The position numbers and the translations under genes are program-made. A DNA stretch of 64,000 nucleotides from Flaccisagitta enflata (lineage: Eukaryota; Chaetognatha; Sagittoidea; Aphragmophora): the NCBI GenBank assembly GCA_965153355.1, contig OZ231128.1, forward strand, positions 45,570,001 through 45,634,000, given 5' to 3'. The notes beneath the pieces are model-generated. The model saw only the letters and a list, made by a program, of their open reading frames with translations. It made no database searches and was not told the DNA's origin. This document shows, one piece after another, positions 25,038 to 37,835 of the stretch (its first letter is position 1; each line of letters starts with the position of its first letter).

Positions 25038-25235
25038 GCACAGTGCAGCATCAATCATCAAATCAAGCGCGCAGTGCAGCATCAATCATCAAATCAAGCG
25101 CGCAGTGCAGCATCAATCATCATATCAAGCGCGCAGTGCAGCATCAATCATCATATCAAGCGCGCAGTGCAGCTTCAATCATCAAATCAAGCGCGCAGTG
25201 CAGCATCAATCATCAAATCAAGCGCGCAGTGCACC
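25038..25235. repeat. 31-bp tandem minisatellite
   Basis: Six to seven head-to-tail copies of a 31-bp unit containing GCGCGCAGTGCAGCATCAAT and CATCAAATCAA, nearly identical. There are no unique spacers, so it is not a CRISPR array. Confidence 0.95.
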
Positions 25236-25417
25236 GGAGGCCGAACAAAAATCCTTCACAAGGCAACGGATTTGTCCTTGTCTGCTGTCCCATAAAATTT
25301 TTTCCTCCTCCCTTTTTTTTTTCGTCTTTATTCTGTTTCCACCGTTTTTTAGTCCGACTGTTATACGTTCTTACGTGAATCTGTACGTGTATATTGGTGT
25401 CGTTATTGTTTCCGTTT

Positions 25418-25722
<305 letters not shown>

Positions 25723-25767
25723 TTTGTTTGCCATAATTCATTCTCTTTAAATTTCCTTGTTTTTTTA

Positions 25768-25895
25768 GTCGCGTGCGCGCGACTCTATGACCCACTCTGT
25801 CCGTCTGTCCGTCGGAGACACTTTGCTTTTTTTTTGCCGTTTGACGTCATTTTGAGACCGCACGCGACTTGTAACGCGTTGGCCTTGTTTCCTAG
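25768..25895. mobile_element. F2 element fragment
   Basis: Begins TTTTTAGTCGCGTGCGCGCG, with CTGTCCGTCTGTCCGTCGG, then CGCACGCGACTTGTAACGCG; the ending GTTGGCCTTGTTT is close to the family 3' end. Confidence 0.75.
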
Positions 25896-26273
25896 GTACT
25901 GTATTGCTATCGAGTTGTGTATAAACCTTACTGCTTTGCGTAAACCCGTCTTTTCGGCCGTCTGTCCGTTCGTCCATTCTTGATGCCCATGTTAAAAGAA
26001 AATGTGCAGTTCTGCCCTGACACCATGATGAAATCACCTTTTTGGGCGTTTTACGTATTCCAATAAATCTCATTACGGATCTAAACACCCTCTTTTTTAA
26101 TGGAGTCGCATAGCAACTAAAAAGAATGAAGGAATGGAAATTGCAAAACGTGTTGTGTTTCTATTCTTTGTTTTTTTCCTCGTATTTGGCATTTTGTTTA
26201 TCCATTTGTTTGTCGTTTCGTCTGTCTGTCGGTCAGTTCTTTCTCTATCTGTCTTCTTCTGTTTGAGCATCTA

Positions 26274-26470
26274 TTTTTAGTCGCGTGCACGCGACTCTAC
26301 ACCCCGCTTTGTCCGTCGGTTGGTTGGTCAATCGGTCGGTCACACTTTACTTCTTTTATGATTTTTATTTTTAGACCCCACTGCTTATGCCCAAATGGTC
26401 TATTGACCTCAAATATGGCCCCTGCCCACCTGCACGCGACTTGAGTAGCCGTGTATCCGGCCTTGTTCTA
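26274..26470 (+). mobile_element. F2 element, near-complete copy
   Basis: Starts TTTTTAGTCGCGTGCACGCG, followed by ACTCTACACCCCGCTTTGTC and a GTCGGTTGG run. Later come CCCACCTGCACGCGACTTGA and GTAGCCGTGTATCCGGCCTT. It is about 195 bp and is a good reference copy of family F2. Confidence 0.85.
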
Positions 26471-26520
26471 TATCGAGTTATGTATCGATTTTATGAGTCA
26501 GTCTTTTTGTTTGTCTATTT

Positions 26521-26626
<106 letters not shown>

Positions 26627-27530
26627 CTCTCACATTCTTTTTAAGCTTTTTTTTTTCCACTCCGATATTCTCTCCTTCTCCCTTTCTTACGTATCTCGGG
26701 GAGGCTCTTGCTAATCTGCTGTAAACCCTTCTGTGATGCTTCAAATCTTTCTCAAGAGAAAATGAAGTTCAGGAAAAACAGGAAAGAACATGAGATAAAA
26801 GAGACAGATAGACACAGTCAAACAGTCAGACAGACACACATACAGACACACAGACAGAACAATAGGCACACAGGAAGAACGAAATACAGACAAGACGACA
26901 GACAGACAGACAGCAAAACAGACAAACGACAGACCGACAGAACGACAGTTTGGCGGACGGACTGACGGACGGACAGATAGACTGAGCAAAAGACAGACGG
27001 TAAGACAAACAGTGAGACAGATAGTTTACCGTGATAAGAGAATTGGACGAACAGAAAGACAGACAGATGGGCTAAGACTAAGAGTTAATCAATGAGCCAA
27101 TACTCCGATTTATTATGAGTGAGGCTGATTTTCTCCTTTCTTTCCCAGAGGCGTTCATTCGGGAAATAAAGGCGCGAGATAGCGGAAAGAAAATATTGTC
27201 CTACGGTCCTGGGCAAATTAAGAGCGCAACACTTTCTTTGTGTAACTCTTTAATCCGTTTTAATTACTGTTTTAATTACTTTTGCCATCAACTTGATCAT
27301 GTTTGTCACGTAGCTTCAAGTTGGCGTTGTTATTTATCTCGCATGAGGCCACACAAAAACGAAGCTAATAGAAGGAATGAGATAAGAAAAATAAGAAACA
27401 AGCGACAACGACAACAACGACGACGACAATGACAACAACGGCGACGACAGAAATGATGGCAACGAAAAATATGAACATGTACCTATTTGATTTTAAATGC
27501 TGAAATGGTCAAATGGAATAACGAAAATTA

Positions 27531-28502
27531 ATGAAAAGTATCCAAAGAACAAACACTATCTCAAAAAAAAAAAAACAGAATAAAAGAAAAAGCAAACTGA
27601 AAACTCTGAAAATGATCCAAAGAAAAGAAATTGATTATTGCCGAAGCGATGGAACGGATGATGCTGAATTAACTAACATGACCGAGAAAAAAGTCGACCG
27701 TTATCTCGGATGTCTACAATTCCATTCCCTCGCGTCAGACATCGAGCCTTCCTACAATCTCTCTAACGCCTTATTTTCCTCTACTCTCCTTACCTCCAAC
27801 ATCTCCACCTGTTCCGAGATCACCCCTTCCTCCTCCTCCGCCTCCTGCTTCCCCACTTCCGGGACCACTCTCTCCTGCTTTTCATCATCACTCTCCTCCA
27901 ACACCGCCTTCTCCTCCTCCCCAGACACCTCCGAGTCTCAAACTTCGTCACCTTCTAAAGTGGATGTTAAAACGGTGAAAGTGGCATTTCACAACTCTGC
28001 CATTTCCTCATTTCCCGTCTTCGTTTACTCCTTCCTTTCCCGCTTCTTACCCTTCATTACCATGTTGCTACGACAAATCGGCAGGACCACTACGCCAAGA
28101 GGGACAACAGTCTCGAAACAGACGAACTCGACCCAATCTTATAACAACAAGCGGAATGGCTACAAAACTGACAAATGGTCACGCGGCCAGACCAACCAGT
28201 CTAGATGTGGATTAATTTGTTTCGCGAGTGGTGCGGCGTGGGATGAATCCAGTGGCGGAGTCGATACTGACATTGCTCGTGGCGAGCGCACTCGCGTAAG
28301 CGATAATGTACGGACTGCAGGTGTAAGTGCATCATTGTCGTCGGGCGTGTATTATGGCAAACCATCTGGTATTGGCAGTGGCTTATGGAATGGTATATGC
28401 GCGTGCACTGGCTTACCAACTGACATAAGCAATGGCGCTAAGAGTGGTGCACGGAGTAACGCACGTTTTGCTACACGGTCTGGTGTACGGAACGGCGTAT
28501 GG
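27531..28502 (+). other. open frame upstream of IgSF exon 1
   Basis: 324 codons without a stop, in frame with exon 1. The composition shifts from Lys-rich through Ser-rich to Gly/Ala/Arg-rich. It could be 5' untranslated sequence, an N-terminal extension, or part of the promoter region. It has one hydrophobic patch (FPVFVYSFLSRFLPFITMLL) and no known domain. Confidence 0.4.
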
Positions 28503-28620
28503 ATGGCGTCTGTGTTGGCTTGGCTCGTGTTGCCGATTTGTTTGGGCGAAGAGATGAAAACGTTCCAAACTGTGGTCCCTGTGGGAAACACCGTCGCCTT
28601 TGATTGCGAGTCGCTCTCAG
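28503..28620 (+). CDS. IgSF gene exon 1: signal peptide and start of Ig domain 1
   Basis: The codons from ATG 28503 encode a short classical signal peptide (MASVLAWLVLPICLG) and then the first strands of an Ig domain. These carry the N-terminal beta-strand pattern TVVPVGNTVAFDC, whose Cys is the first of the domain's disulphide pair. The exon ends at a donor, TCTCAG/GTACAA, in phase 1. The frame stays open upstream to 27531 (324 more codons, Ser/Thr-rich then Gly/Ala/Arg-rich). That is long for chance but has no recognisable domain, so translation could start further upstream. I choose 28503 because the signal peptide follows directly. Exon 2 at 36038 joins to complete a Gly codon. Confidence 0.8.
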
Positions 28621-28869
28621 GTACAAAACACTTTTGACTTTTCAAATGTTTTCTTCATTTCTCCCTTTTCCTTTCTTTCCTTCGATTTTCCTTCCTTTTT
28701 TTCTCTCTCTCTTTTTTTTTAACCTCCTTTGTTTTTATTCTATTATTGCGTTTGACGCTGATTGGTACAAGTTGTCTTGGTCAATCTCCACTTCCCGATT
28801 GCTTTATTTTTTGTCTTCTTTTTCGAGGGTTTTTTTTTCATTACCGTTGATGAGGTTGTTGTTCTTTGA

Positions 28870-29015
28870 TGTTTTTCGTTTTTGTTTTTTGTTTTTTGTT
28901 TTTTGTTTTCTATTTTCTGTTTTCTGTTTTCTGTTTTCTGTTTTCTGTTTTCTGTTTTCTGTTTTTTGTTTTCTGTTTTTTGTTTTTTGTTTTATGTTTT
29001 ATGTTTTACTATCTT
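28870..29015. repeat. (TTTTCTG)n heptamer array
   Basis: Units alternate TTTTCTG and TTTTTTG. It lies in intron 1 of the IgSF gene. Confidence 0.93.
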
Positions 29016-29059
29016 AGAAAAAAAAAATCTTCCGCCCTGTAATAAAAATGTATTTAATG

Positions 29060-29585
29060 TTATCAAAATAGATATATAAAGCAGTTACAAATCCATGAAT
29101 AATTAGTGTGAGCTCTTTTTGGCTGAATCAGGGCCGCCATTTGTTGGGGAAACAATTTGTAGAGTCTCTCATTGTATACTGGAGTGATAGGTCTTCAGAT
29201 CTTTTTCATATCTTTTTTTGATCTCCTCTCCCGCTACATTTACACTCATAGCTACCAAAAAGCTTATCAAATTATAGAAAAATCGGTGACAGAAATGAAG
29301 CCCTTCGAATTTGCAAGCTGTTCACGCAAACCGCATCTGTCTAGCTCAATGCGTTTAGAAGGAATTTAAAAAACAGTGAAAAGATCTCATTTAAATTTCG
29401 TATAGAAATGGCAGAAGCGAAATTGAAGTATTTCAATCAAAGTTAAATAACTTTTAATTGCATAGAGCAAAAGGGATGCGGTTTGCGTAAATCTCTTGCA
29501 AATTTGAAGGGCTTTATTTATCTCACCAATTTTTTTATGATTGGTTGATTCTAACCAGAGATATACATATAAACATGCCGGAAGA
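29060..29585. repeat. F5 dispersed repeat, copy 2
   Basis: Related to 23640-24125. Internally, GAAGCCCTTCGAATTTGCAAG and its near-complement at 29490-29515 form an inverted pair. Confidence 0.7.
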
Positions 29586-29605
29586 TTTTTTTTTTCTAAG
29601 ATGGT

Positions 29606-29943
29606 ATGTTTTATGTTTTTTGTTTTTTGTTTTTTGTTTTTTGTTTTTTGTTTTTTGTTTTTTGTTTTTTGTTTTTTGTTTTTTGTTTTTTGTTTTTTGT
29701 TTTTTGTCTTTTGTATTTTGTCTTTTGTCTTTTGTCTTTTGTCTTTGGACTTTGGTCTTTGGTTTTTGCTGTTTGCTTTTTGCTTTTTGCTTTTTGCTTT
29801 TTGCTTTTTGCTTTTTGCTTTTTGCTTTTTAATTTTTGGTTTTTGGTTTTTGGTTTTTGGTTTTTGGTTTTTGGTTTTTGGTTTTTGGTTTTTTGTTTTT
29901 TGCCTTTGGTTTTTTGTTTTTGGTTTTTTGTTTTTTGTTTTTC
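29606..29943. repeat. (TTTTTTG)n heptamer array
   Basis: About 48 units in succession, with TTTTTTG, TTTTGTC, TTTTTGC and TTTTTGG subtypes in blocks. It lies in intron 1. Confidence 0.96.
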
Positions 29944-30952
29944 GGGTCTATTTCTACAAGAAGACCTCACTGAAATTTTCATCTATCCTGACTATTTCTG
30001 CGCCAGAGGGATGAGTTTGGGGGTAGGGGTGAGTTTAGGGGTAGGGGTGAGTAAAGAGGTAGGGGTGAGCTGAGGTTGTGTCAAATACAAAAACAAACAA
30101 TAAAAAAACGAGGTCCTCTTGTAAAAGTTTACCGTTTTTTCGTTTTTTGTTTTTGTTTTTGTTTTGTTTTATTTTTTTGTTTTGTTTTTTTTTTTTTTTT
30201 GTTACGGCTATTTGTAAATGTCTCTATATGGTGCAGACAAGATTTAAGCAAGACTTGGTAAATGAATACGAAAGATTAAGACAAAAACAACTCGTGTAGC
30301 CAACCAACGGCAGATATGGAGAGAGAGAGAGAGAGAAATACAGGGAGGTATCACACAAGTCATTTGAAAACTCGTGGTAGACGTCCAGTGTTCAGTTTGA
30401 TTGTGGACGCGAATGCCGCAGAACATCCCGTTCCGAAGGGCGATTCTTTGTCTTTAGTATGTCATCTATTTTCTTGAAAGGAATCTTCTAAGGATCTTTT
30501 CACTCCCAAGCAGCGTAATTTTGATTCACAATACAGTTGATATGTCGGCTGGGAGGGAATTCTTGTACTTTTCAAAATCCACTGATACCACACCAAGCCC
30601 ACTGATGACGATAGGAATAACCACACATTCACAGTCCCACATTCGTCCAAGTTCCAGCCTTAACCCACTATACTTGGTTATTTTTTCCTATTCTTTTTGG
30701 GCAACATTGATGTCGTTAGGGCAGGATATGTCAATAATAAAACATTTCTTGTTCTTTTTGTCCCTGACAACAATATCAGGGCGGTTAAAGACATGTGGCC
30801 TGTCAGTTAAGATCGGGATATCTCATAATATTTCAACATCTTTTAGTGTGATGACCTCAGATGGTTTATGGGTGTGCCATTTGGAGCATGTGTCAATATG
30901 AAAATTGCGGCAAATAGCATGGTGGATATATTGTGCAACTCCATTATGTCGC

Positions 30953-30957
<5 letters not shown>

Positions 30958-30999
<42 letters not shown>

Positions 31000-31030
31000 A
31001 AAAGAGAGAGAGAAAGAGAGATAGAGAGAA
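30958..31030. repeat. (GA)n microsatellite
   Basis: Pure then interrupted GA, at the left edge of the 1277-bp tandem duplication. Confidence 0.95.
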
Positions 31031-32258
31031 GAAACAAGGTCAACATCTATAAGTCGCGTGCAGGACATAAATAACTTAGGATGACTAAAAATGACTTAAA
31101 AAGACTTATACGACTAAATTGACCAAATTGACTTAAGTGACTTAATTTAACGTAAAATGACTTAAAGTGACTTACAATGACTTAGAATGACTAAGAATGA
31201 CTAAAAATGACCTAAAATGACTAAGAATAACTAAAAGTAATAACAGGTCGCCCAAGGGCAATATGTGGTCAGCGATACCCGTTGCCCTGCTTTGAGTGAT
31301 TGTGAATTGGAGTGAGGGGAAGCAGGGCAGCGGCCCCGAAGGGGACAAAGTCCTGTAGAACACAGGGGGACTTTCATTCGTCCTGCCTGAAGAAGTGGAT
31401 GAGATGCTATAGAGGGCTTACTGAAGGCCTTCAAGAGCCTAAATCGAGGTCTAAGACGGCTGATGTAAGGCCTCAGAATGCCAATCGGAAGCTTGAGAGG
31501 GCCGATTTGATGCTTGAGAGAGCTGGATTAAGGGTTGAAAGGAGCATGCAGGCTAGGATTGGAGCCTCCTGGCTGGGTTTTGAGCCTTGAGGCTGGGATT
31601 TGCACCTCGAGGCTGAGTTTTGAACCTCGATGCTGGGATTTGAGCCTCGAGGCTAGGATTAGAGCCTCGAGTCTGAGATTTGAGCCTTGAGGCCTGGATT
31701 TGAGCCTTGAAGCTGGGATTTGAGGTCTGAGGTCAATTGAGGCAGGGCCCCGAAGGAGACAGAGTCCTGTAGACCATGGAGGTTCCAAGCTAGGTTTTGA
31801 TCCTCCTGGCTGGCATTTGAGCCCCAAGGCTGGGATTTGAGCCTCGAGGCTAAGATTTGAGCCTTGAGGCTGGGATTTGAGCCTTGAGGCAGGGGGGGGA
31901 CGCACGAACGAACGAACGGACGGACGAACGAAAGTTCCCCTGTGTTCTACAGGACTTCGTCCCCTTCCGGGCCGCTGCCCAAAAAAGTAAAGTTTGACCA
32001 ACGGACGGACGGACGGACGGACGGACGGACAAAGCGGGTTGTAGAGTCGCGTGCGCGCGACTAAAAAAGGCAATCAGGAAATATGGAATTGGAAAAGGCA
32101 TGGGAAGCATAAGCAACCGACAGACAAGGAGACAACGGCAATCAGGAAATACGACAACGAAGGTGAAGTGAAAGCAACAGACAAGAGAAAAGAGCCGAGG
32201 CCAATTACAAAAGGACGACACAAGGTGATTTCGGTTTGACGTCAAAACAAGAGGGAGG

Positions 32259-32302
<44 letters not shown>
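31026..32302 (+). repeat. 1277-bp tandem duplication, copy 1
   Basis: The whole block from AACAAGGTCAACATCTATAA to the (GA)n at 32262-32308 recurs 1277 bp downstream. It contains an F4 AATGACTTA array (31060-31240), an F1 element (31325-31982) and an F2 tail (GGACGGACGGAC then AGTCGCGTGCGCGCGACT at 32045). Confidence 0.95.
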
Positions 32303-32314
<12 letters not shown>

Positions 32315-33539
32315 GGTCAACATCTATAAGTCGCGTGCAGGACATAAATAACTTAGGATGACTAAAAATGACTTAAAAAGACTTATACGACTAAATTGAC
32401 CAAATTGACTTAAGTGACTTAATTTAACGTAAAATGACTTAAAATGACTTACAATGACTTAGAATGACTAAGAATGACTAAAAATGACCTAAAATGACTA
32501 AGAATAACTAAAAGTAATAACAGGTCGCCCAAGGGCAATATGTGGTCAGCGATACCCGTTGCCCTGCTTTGAGTGATTGTGAATTGGAGTGAGGGGAAGC
32601 AGGGCAGCGGCCCCGAAGGGGACAAAGTCCTGTAGAACACAGGGGGACTTTCATTCGTCCTGCCTGAAGAAGTGGATGAGATGCTATAGAGGGCTTACTG
32701 AAGGCCTTCAAGAGCCTAAATCGAGGTCTAAGACGGCTGATGTAAGGCCTCAGAATGCCAATCGGAAGCTTGAGAGGGCCGATTTGATGCTTGAGAGAGC
32801 TGGATTAAGGGTTGAAAGGAGCATGCAGGCTAGGATTGGAGCCTCCTGGCTGGGTTTTGAGCCTTGAGGCTGGGATTTGCACCTCGAGGCTGAGTTTTGA
32901 ACCTCGATGCTGGGATTTGAGCCTCGAGGCTAGGATTAGAGCCTCGAGTCTGAGATTTGAGCCTTGAGGCCGGGATTTGAGCCTTGAAGCTGGGATTTGA
33001 GGTCTGAGGTCAATTGAGGCAGGGCCCCGAAGGAGACAGAGTCCTGTAGACCATGGAGGTTCCAAGCTAGGTTTTGATCCTCCTGGCTGGCATTTGAGCC
33101 CTAAGGCTGGGATTTGAGCCTCGAGGCTAAGATTTGAGCCTTGAGGCTGGGATTTGAGCCTTGAGGCAGGGGGGGGACGCACGAACGAACGAACGGACGG
33201 ACGAACGAAAGTCCCCCTGTGTTCTACAGGACTTCGTCCCCTTCGGGGCCGCTGCCCAAAAAAGTAAAGTTTGACCAACGGACGGACGGACGGACGGACG
33301 GACGGACAAAGCGGGTTGTAGAGTCGCGTGCGCGCGACTAAAAAAGGCAATCAGGAAATATGGAATTGGAAAAGGCATGGGAAGCATAAGCAACCGACAG
33401 ACAAGGAGACAACGGCAATCAGGAAATACGACAACGAAGGTGAAGTGAAAGCAACAGACAAGAGAAAAGAGCCGAGGCCAATTACAAAAGGACGACACAA
33501 GGTGAGTTCGGTTTGACGTCAAAACAAGAGGGAGGATAC

Positions 33540-33558
<19 letters not shown>
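32303..33558 (+). repeat. 1277-bp tandem duplication, copy 2
   Basis: Nearly identical to copy 1. Seen differences include TTCCCC/TCCCCC, CCTTCCGGG/CCTTCGGGG, GCCTGG/GCCGGG and GTGATTTCGG/GTGAGTTCGG. Both copies end in a (GA)n; here it passes into (GACA)n. Confidence 0.95.
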
Positions 33559-33586
<28 letters not shown>

Positions 33587-33587
33587 A

Positions 33588-33644
<57 letters not shown>

Positions 33645-33648
33645 AGGA

Positions 33649-33679
<31 letters not shown>

Positions 33680-33682
33680 TGA
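33540..33682. repeat. (GA)n-(GACA)n-(GAAA)n compound microsatellite
   Basis: Three successive motifs. The stretch 33760-35080 that follows is unique-looking AT-rich intron without a recognised feature. Confidence 0.95.
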
Positions 33683-35079
33683 TGAAAAGAAAGACAGTCG
33701 GTCAGAATGAAAAACACAGGGAGAGAGAGAGACCGCCAACAATTTGCTCACTCTCAACCACGTTGTAAAGTGGATTGTTCACAACTATCCTTCACTATTG
33801 ACAAACAAGATGCTTAACTGAAAAAACTATCATCTGCATCTTGACTACCTACCAAACTAGTATAGGCTGGACAGGCCAGTATACCGGAACGTTGGAATGT
33901 TAGAATGTTCGATGGAGTTGCCGGAGACTGTACGTTGTTCACATGTGAGCATCACGCTGTAGTTGTATAGAATTGATTGCTGGAGTTCTGAGAGAATTTT
34001 TTTTCCAAAGTCATTCTATACAACCACAGCATTGATGACAGAGTGCCTAGTTCAAGTCCAAATCGATTTTCCAATGAGATTGGGCTCTTGATATGCAAAT
34101 GGAACAGGAAAAATGCTTGGAAATAATGTTTCATTCGAAGGCCCAAATTGAACCCATTCTATCAGACATACATGACCTCTCGTAGATGTGCGTCATTAAT
34201 GAATACAAATCAAATTGTCAATCCTTTGGGTTCAGTAAATAAAACGTGAATGAATGCACGTGTCTCTGTTATAAGCTTTCACACATAACTGTAGATTCAA
34301 CTACCATCGCTCTTTTTTTTCTCGCGCAGTCTTAATGTTCAAAATCTTGAGACTTTGTCTTTGATAAAGAGACAAAGTACATTGTCATTGTCATTGATAT
34401 TAGGAGAAAAGTCAGGAAAGCGTTACAGAAAAATAAGTGAGATATGTCAGCGGGCACCTCGACAGAATAGAATAAAAGGAGGAACATGAACCAAACCACC
34501 AGTGTGGGTGTGATGGCGATGAATATACATGAAGGGAAAGATGATCGATGAGACTTAGGGCAAAACAAATAAATTGCACTTCCACTTTGAGACTTGGACA
34601 ACATCCAGACAACAACAGGAATTTCCATCCATATGAGCAAGTGCGTGGCTAAGAGTCTGTCTACAGCCGCAAGTAGAGGCCTCGCCTTCTCCGCCTTAGC
34701 TTGATTGATCGCTTTTGTAATGAATGGAAATCAATAATTTATAAACGACAATCTCATTCCCTCTCTTCCACCATACATATCGTTCATTCTAAACTGGCAC
34801 CATTGTCAATTTCTTTATCTCTTCTAGTTGTATCCGTCTGTACTTGATTGTTTTTTTTTTATTTTTCAATGTTTGTTTGTAATGTTAGTTCCCAATCTAA
34901 CGGATTTTTAGGATTGATTTGTGTTATCAGGCACAAAATGGAAGCTCGCACTGTTGTTCAATCCGGATTCCGGACTGTTCGCAGTCATCCTTTTGAATGG
35001 GAAAAATTTGCTTTAGATTATACCAAACAGCTGCTCAGTGGAAACAAATCAACAGCAAGATGAATCCATAAAAGTCAGC

Positions 35080-35380
35080 TATTTGTATATTTGTATATTT
35101 GTATATTTGTATATTTGTATATTTGTATATTTGTATATTTGTATATTTGTATATTTGTATATTTGTATATTTGTATATTCGTATATTTGTATATTTGTAT
35201 ATTTGTATATTTGTATACTTGTATATTTGTACACTTATATACTTGTAAATTTGTAAATTTGTGTATTTGTGTATATGTGTATTTGTATATTTGTATATTT
35301 GTATATTTGTATATTTGTATATTTATATATTTGTATATTTGTATATTTGTATATTTGTATATTTGTACACTTGTACAATT
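35080..35380. repeat. (TATTTG)n hexamer array
   Basis: About 50 units with CACTTG and AATTTG variants, in intron 1. Confidence 0.96.
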
Positions 35381-35454
35381 GTATATTCCTACATTTGTGT
35401 ATGATACTTATAAGTTTGTCTTTTGCTTCTTTGTTTGTTCGAGTGTAAGTTTAT

Positions 35455-35612
35455 TTTTAGTCGTGGACACGCGACCCTACACCTTGCCGTGTCGGTCCAT
35501 CGGACCATCGATCCGTACATCGGTAACATTTTTTTCATTGCGAGCAGTTTTTGCATCAGTGCCCCTGCCCAACTGTCCGCGGCTGTCCTGCCGTGTATCC
35601 GGCCTTGTTTCA
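35455..35612 (+). mobile_element. F2 element, degenerate copy
   Basis: From TTTTTAGTCGTGGACACGCG to GCCGTGTATCCGGCCTTGTT. The middle contains CGGTCCATCGGACCATCGAT and GCCCCTGCCCAACTGTCCGC. Confidence 0.82.
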
Positions 35613-35784
35613 TCTTGGTCATAAACATGCGTCTGTTTTTGTTTGTTTGTTTTATAATCTTTGTTTGTTTGAAAATATTTGTTTCTTTCTTCTTTTTTTT
35701 TCTTTTTTGCTTGCTTCTTGTTTGTTCGTTTTGCCTATGTTTTTCTGTTTATCTTTGGCTTCTTTTCACGTCATTTTACACGTC

Positions 35785-36009
<225 letters not shown>

Positions 36010-36037
36010 ACCCATTCTCTTGTATCTCCACTCACAG

Positions 36038-36196
36038 GAAGTGCCGTCTGGATAAAGCTAAACGACGAGGACGTTTTCGAGAAAGTGCTGTTTTTGGGCA
36101 GCGGCCCTGTGGACAAAACCATCGACTTGACCAAATATGGATACAAAAGAAACGGGAAAACATTCACTCTTTACATAAAGAATGTCACCTTCGAAG
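36038..36196 (+). CDS. IgSF gene exon 2: middle of Ig domain 1
   Basis: Acceptor CCACTCACAG before 36038, donor GAAG/GTATGC after 36196, phases 1/1, 159 nt. It supplies the conserved Trp (SAVWIKL) about 10 residues after the Cys of exon 1, a long loop, and the strand KTFTLYIKNVTFE with an N-glycosylation sequon (NVT). The split codon completes Asp with exon 3, giving the Ig signature DAGRYKC. This is the body of a V- or I-set-like Ig domain. Confidence 0.9.
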
Positions 36197-36224
36197 GTAT
36201 GCGTTTGGTTAAACAAGGCCAATT

Positions 36225-36368
36225 TTTAGCGCGGACACGCGACTCTACACCTGGCCGTTTCGGTCGGTCCGCCTGTCCGTCGGTAACATTTTTGAACAGC
36301 GGGCAGTTTTTGCATTACTGCCCCTGCCCAACCGTCCGCGTCTGCCCTGCCGTGTAACCGGCCTGTTG
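36225..36368 (+). mobile_element. F2 element, degenerate copy
   Basis: TTTTTAGCGCGGACACGCGA to GCCGTGTAACCGGCCTGTTG, inserted 30 bp after exon 2. Another 3' half (GGCCGTGTATCCGGCCTTGT) ends at about 36783. Confidence 0.78.
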
Positions 36369-37195
36369 TTATTCAATTATGATGAACTGAAAAACTGTTA
36401 TAAAATAGGCAGATTTTTTTCAATGTTCTTGAGATATGTGTTCTAAACTGGTCAGTTGAAAACTGCCTGCTGAAAAAACTACTGCCAAAAAAGTATTTAT
36501 GTAAAATATCTTGTTCCGCTGCAAGAGGAAACACTGCCTTCTTATTTGTCGCTTACTGAGGGACTAAGAGTAAGAGGGTGTGTACGTAAGAAGAAAGGAA
36601 GAAATGTTCGTTTGCGATTTTTTGGATGATACGAAATCGACTGAAATAATGATATCCCGAGTATTATCACCCTGCCCATTCATATTACAACCCTCGCCCA
36701 CCTACATACACTCGCTGACAACCTGCACTACTGCCTCTGCTCACCCGCAAGCAACCTCTCATTGGCCGTGTATCCGGCCTTGTTTCTTGGAGTAGAGCTG
36801 ATCGGAGAGGGAAAATGAAATAAAAAAAAGACAAACGTAGAATGACGAAAATGAGACGAATAAGTCAAAAGCTCGTCAGAAAGAAAGAAAATTTGGAAAA
36901 AGAGCTTGATAAAGGATTTAACTTACAAAGATTTATCTTGTCACGTCAAGAAAATTATAGCAAGAGTTTAACAAGTTCAAAAGAAGAAAGTCGCGCGTAT
37001 AGAAACTTTAAAATGACAAGGAAAATAGCATGCGGGATCCTATTGGATAGCAGATTTCATTTTTCACAAGGATTACTCAAAACGAAAGAGACAATAAATA
37101 GCAAACAAAAGTCTACATTGGTTCTGTCGATCTGCCAGTCTGTCGGTCCATAACACTACTTCAAGAGATGAGGGCTTTTTTTGTGCAGCTTTGGG

Positions 37196-37398
37196 CATCA
37201 CTGCTCCTGTCCCATGACCAAAAAGGCTTCACCATCACTGCCCCTGTCCCATGACCAAAAAGGCTTCACCGTCACTGCCCCTGCCCCATGACCAAAAAGA
37301 CTTCACCATCACTGCCCCTGCCCCATGACCAAAAAGGCGTCACCATCACTGCCCCTGCCCAATGACCAAAAAGGCTTCACCATCACTGCCCCTGACCA
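37196..37398. repeat. 42-bp tandem minisatellite
   Basis: Five copies of a unit containing CATCACTGCCCCTGCCCCAT and GACCAAAAAGGCTTCAC. The unit resembles the CACTGCCCCTGCCC phrase of F2 elements and may derive from one. Confidence 0.9.
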
Positions 37399-37627
37399 AC
37401 CACAAGCGGTTATGGACCTTGGTTTCTTTCCCTACATCCTTTTTCTTCAGTGCTTTTTTTCTCTCTTTCTCATCCTCTTTTCATCGGGGTCACAAATCGT
37501 GCGATGAAACATGCAAAAACATGTAAAAACAAGCTAAAACAAGCAAAAACAAAGAGAGGGAGGAAGGAGCAGGAGAAAGACCCTCTGGTGCGACGTCGAT
37601 CAATTGTCTATCTGACTGGATGTCCGT

Positions 37628-37835
37628 CTTAGAGCGTGTTTCTAGTCTATATGAAAAACGTTTGTTCCTGTGAAACGCGTTTACAGCATGGACACATATT
37701 CATGAATTTCAACTGTCCCATGAGCAGAGCGAAGCGGAGCACTGCAGAGCGAGTGAGCGGTGCGAGCGAACGAACATAGCGAGCGACCGAATGGCCCGTT
37801 ATAAACGCGATCGTCTCTGACTAGAAACGTCCCCT
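37628..37835 (-). mobile_element. F3 element, copy 2
   Basis: From GAGCGTGTTTCTAGTCTATA to CTGACTAGAAACGTCCCC. It contains the GAGCGAACGAACATAGCGAG-type array. Confidence 0.8.

Noticed and set aside
25038-25235. Possible CRISPR array
   Set aside because: Head-to-tail 31-bp repeats without spacers in a eukaryotic genome.
34332-34640. 102-codon hydrophobic frame on the minus strand within intron 1
   Set aside because: No recognisable domain, no splice sites in suitable positions, and chance frames of this size are expected in this window.
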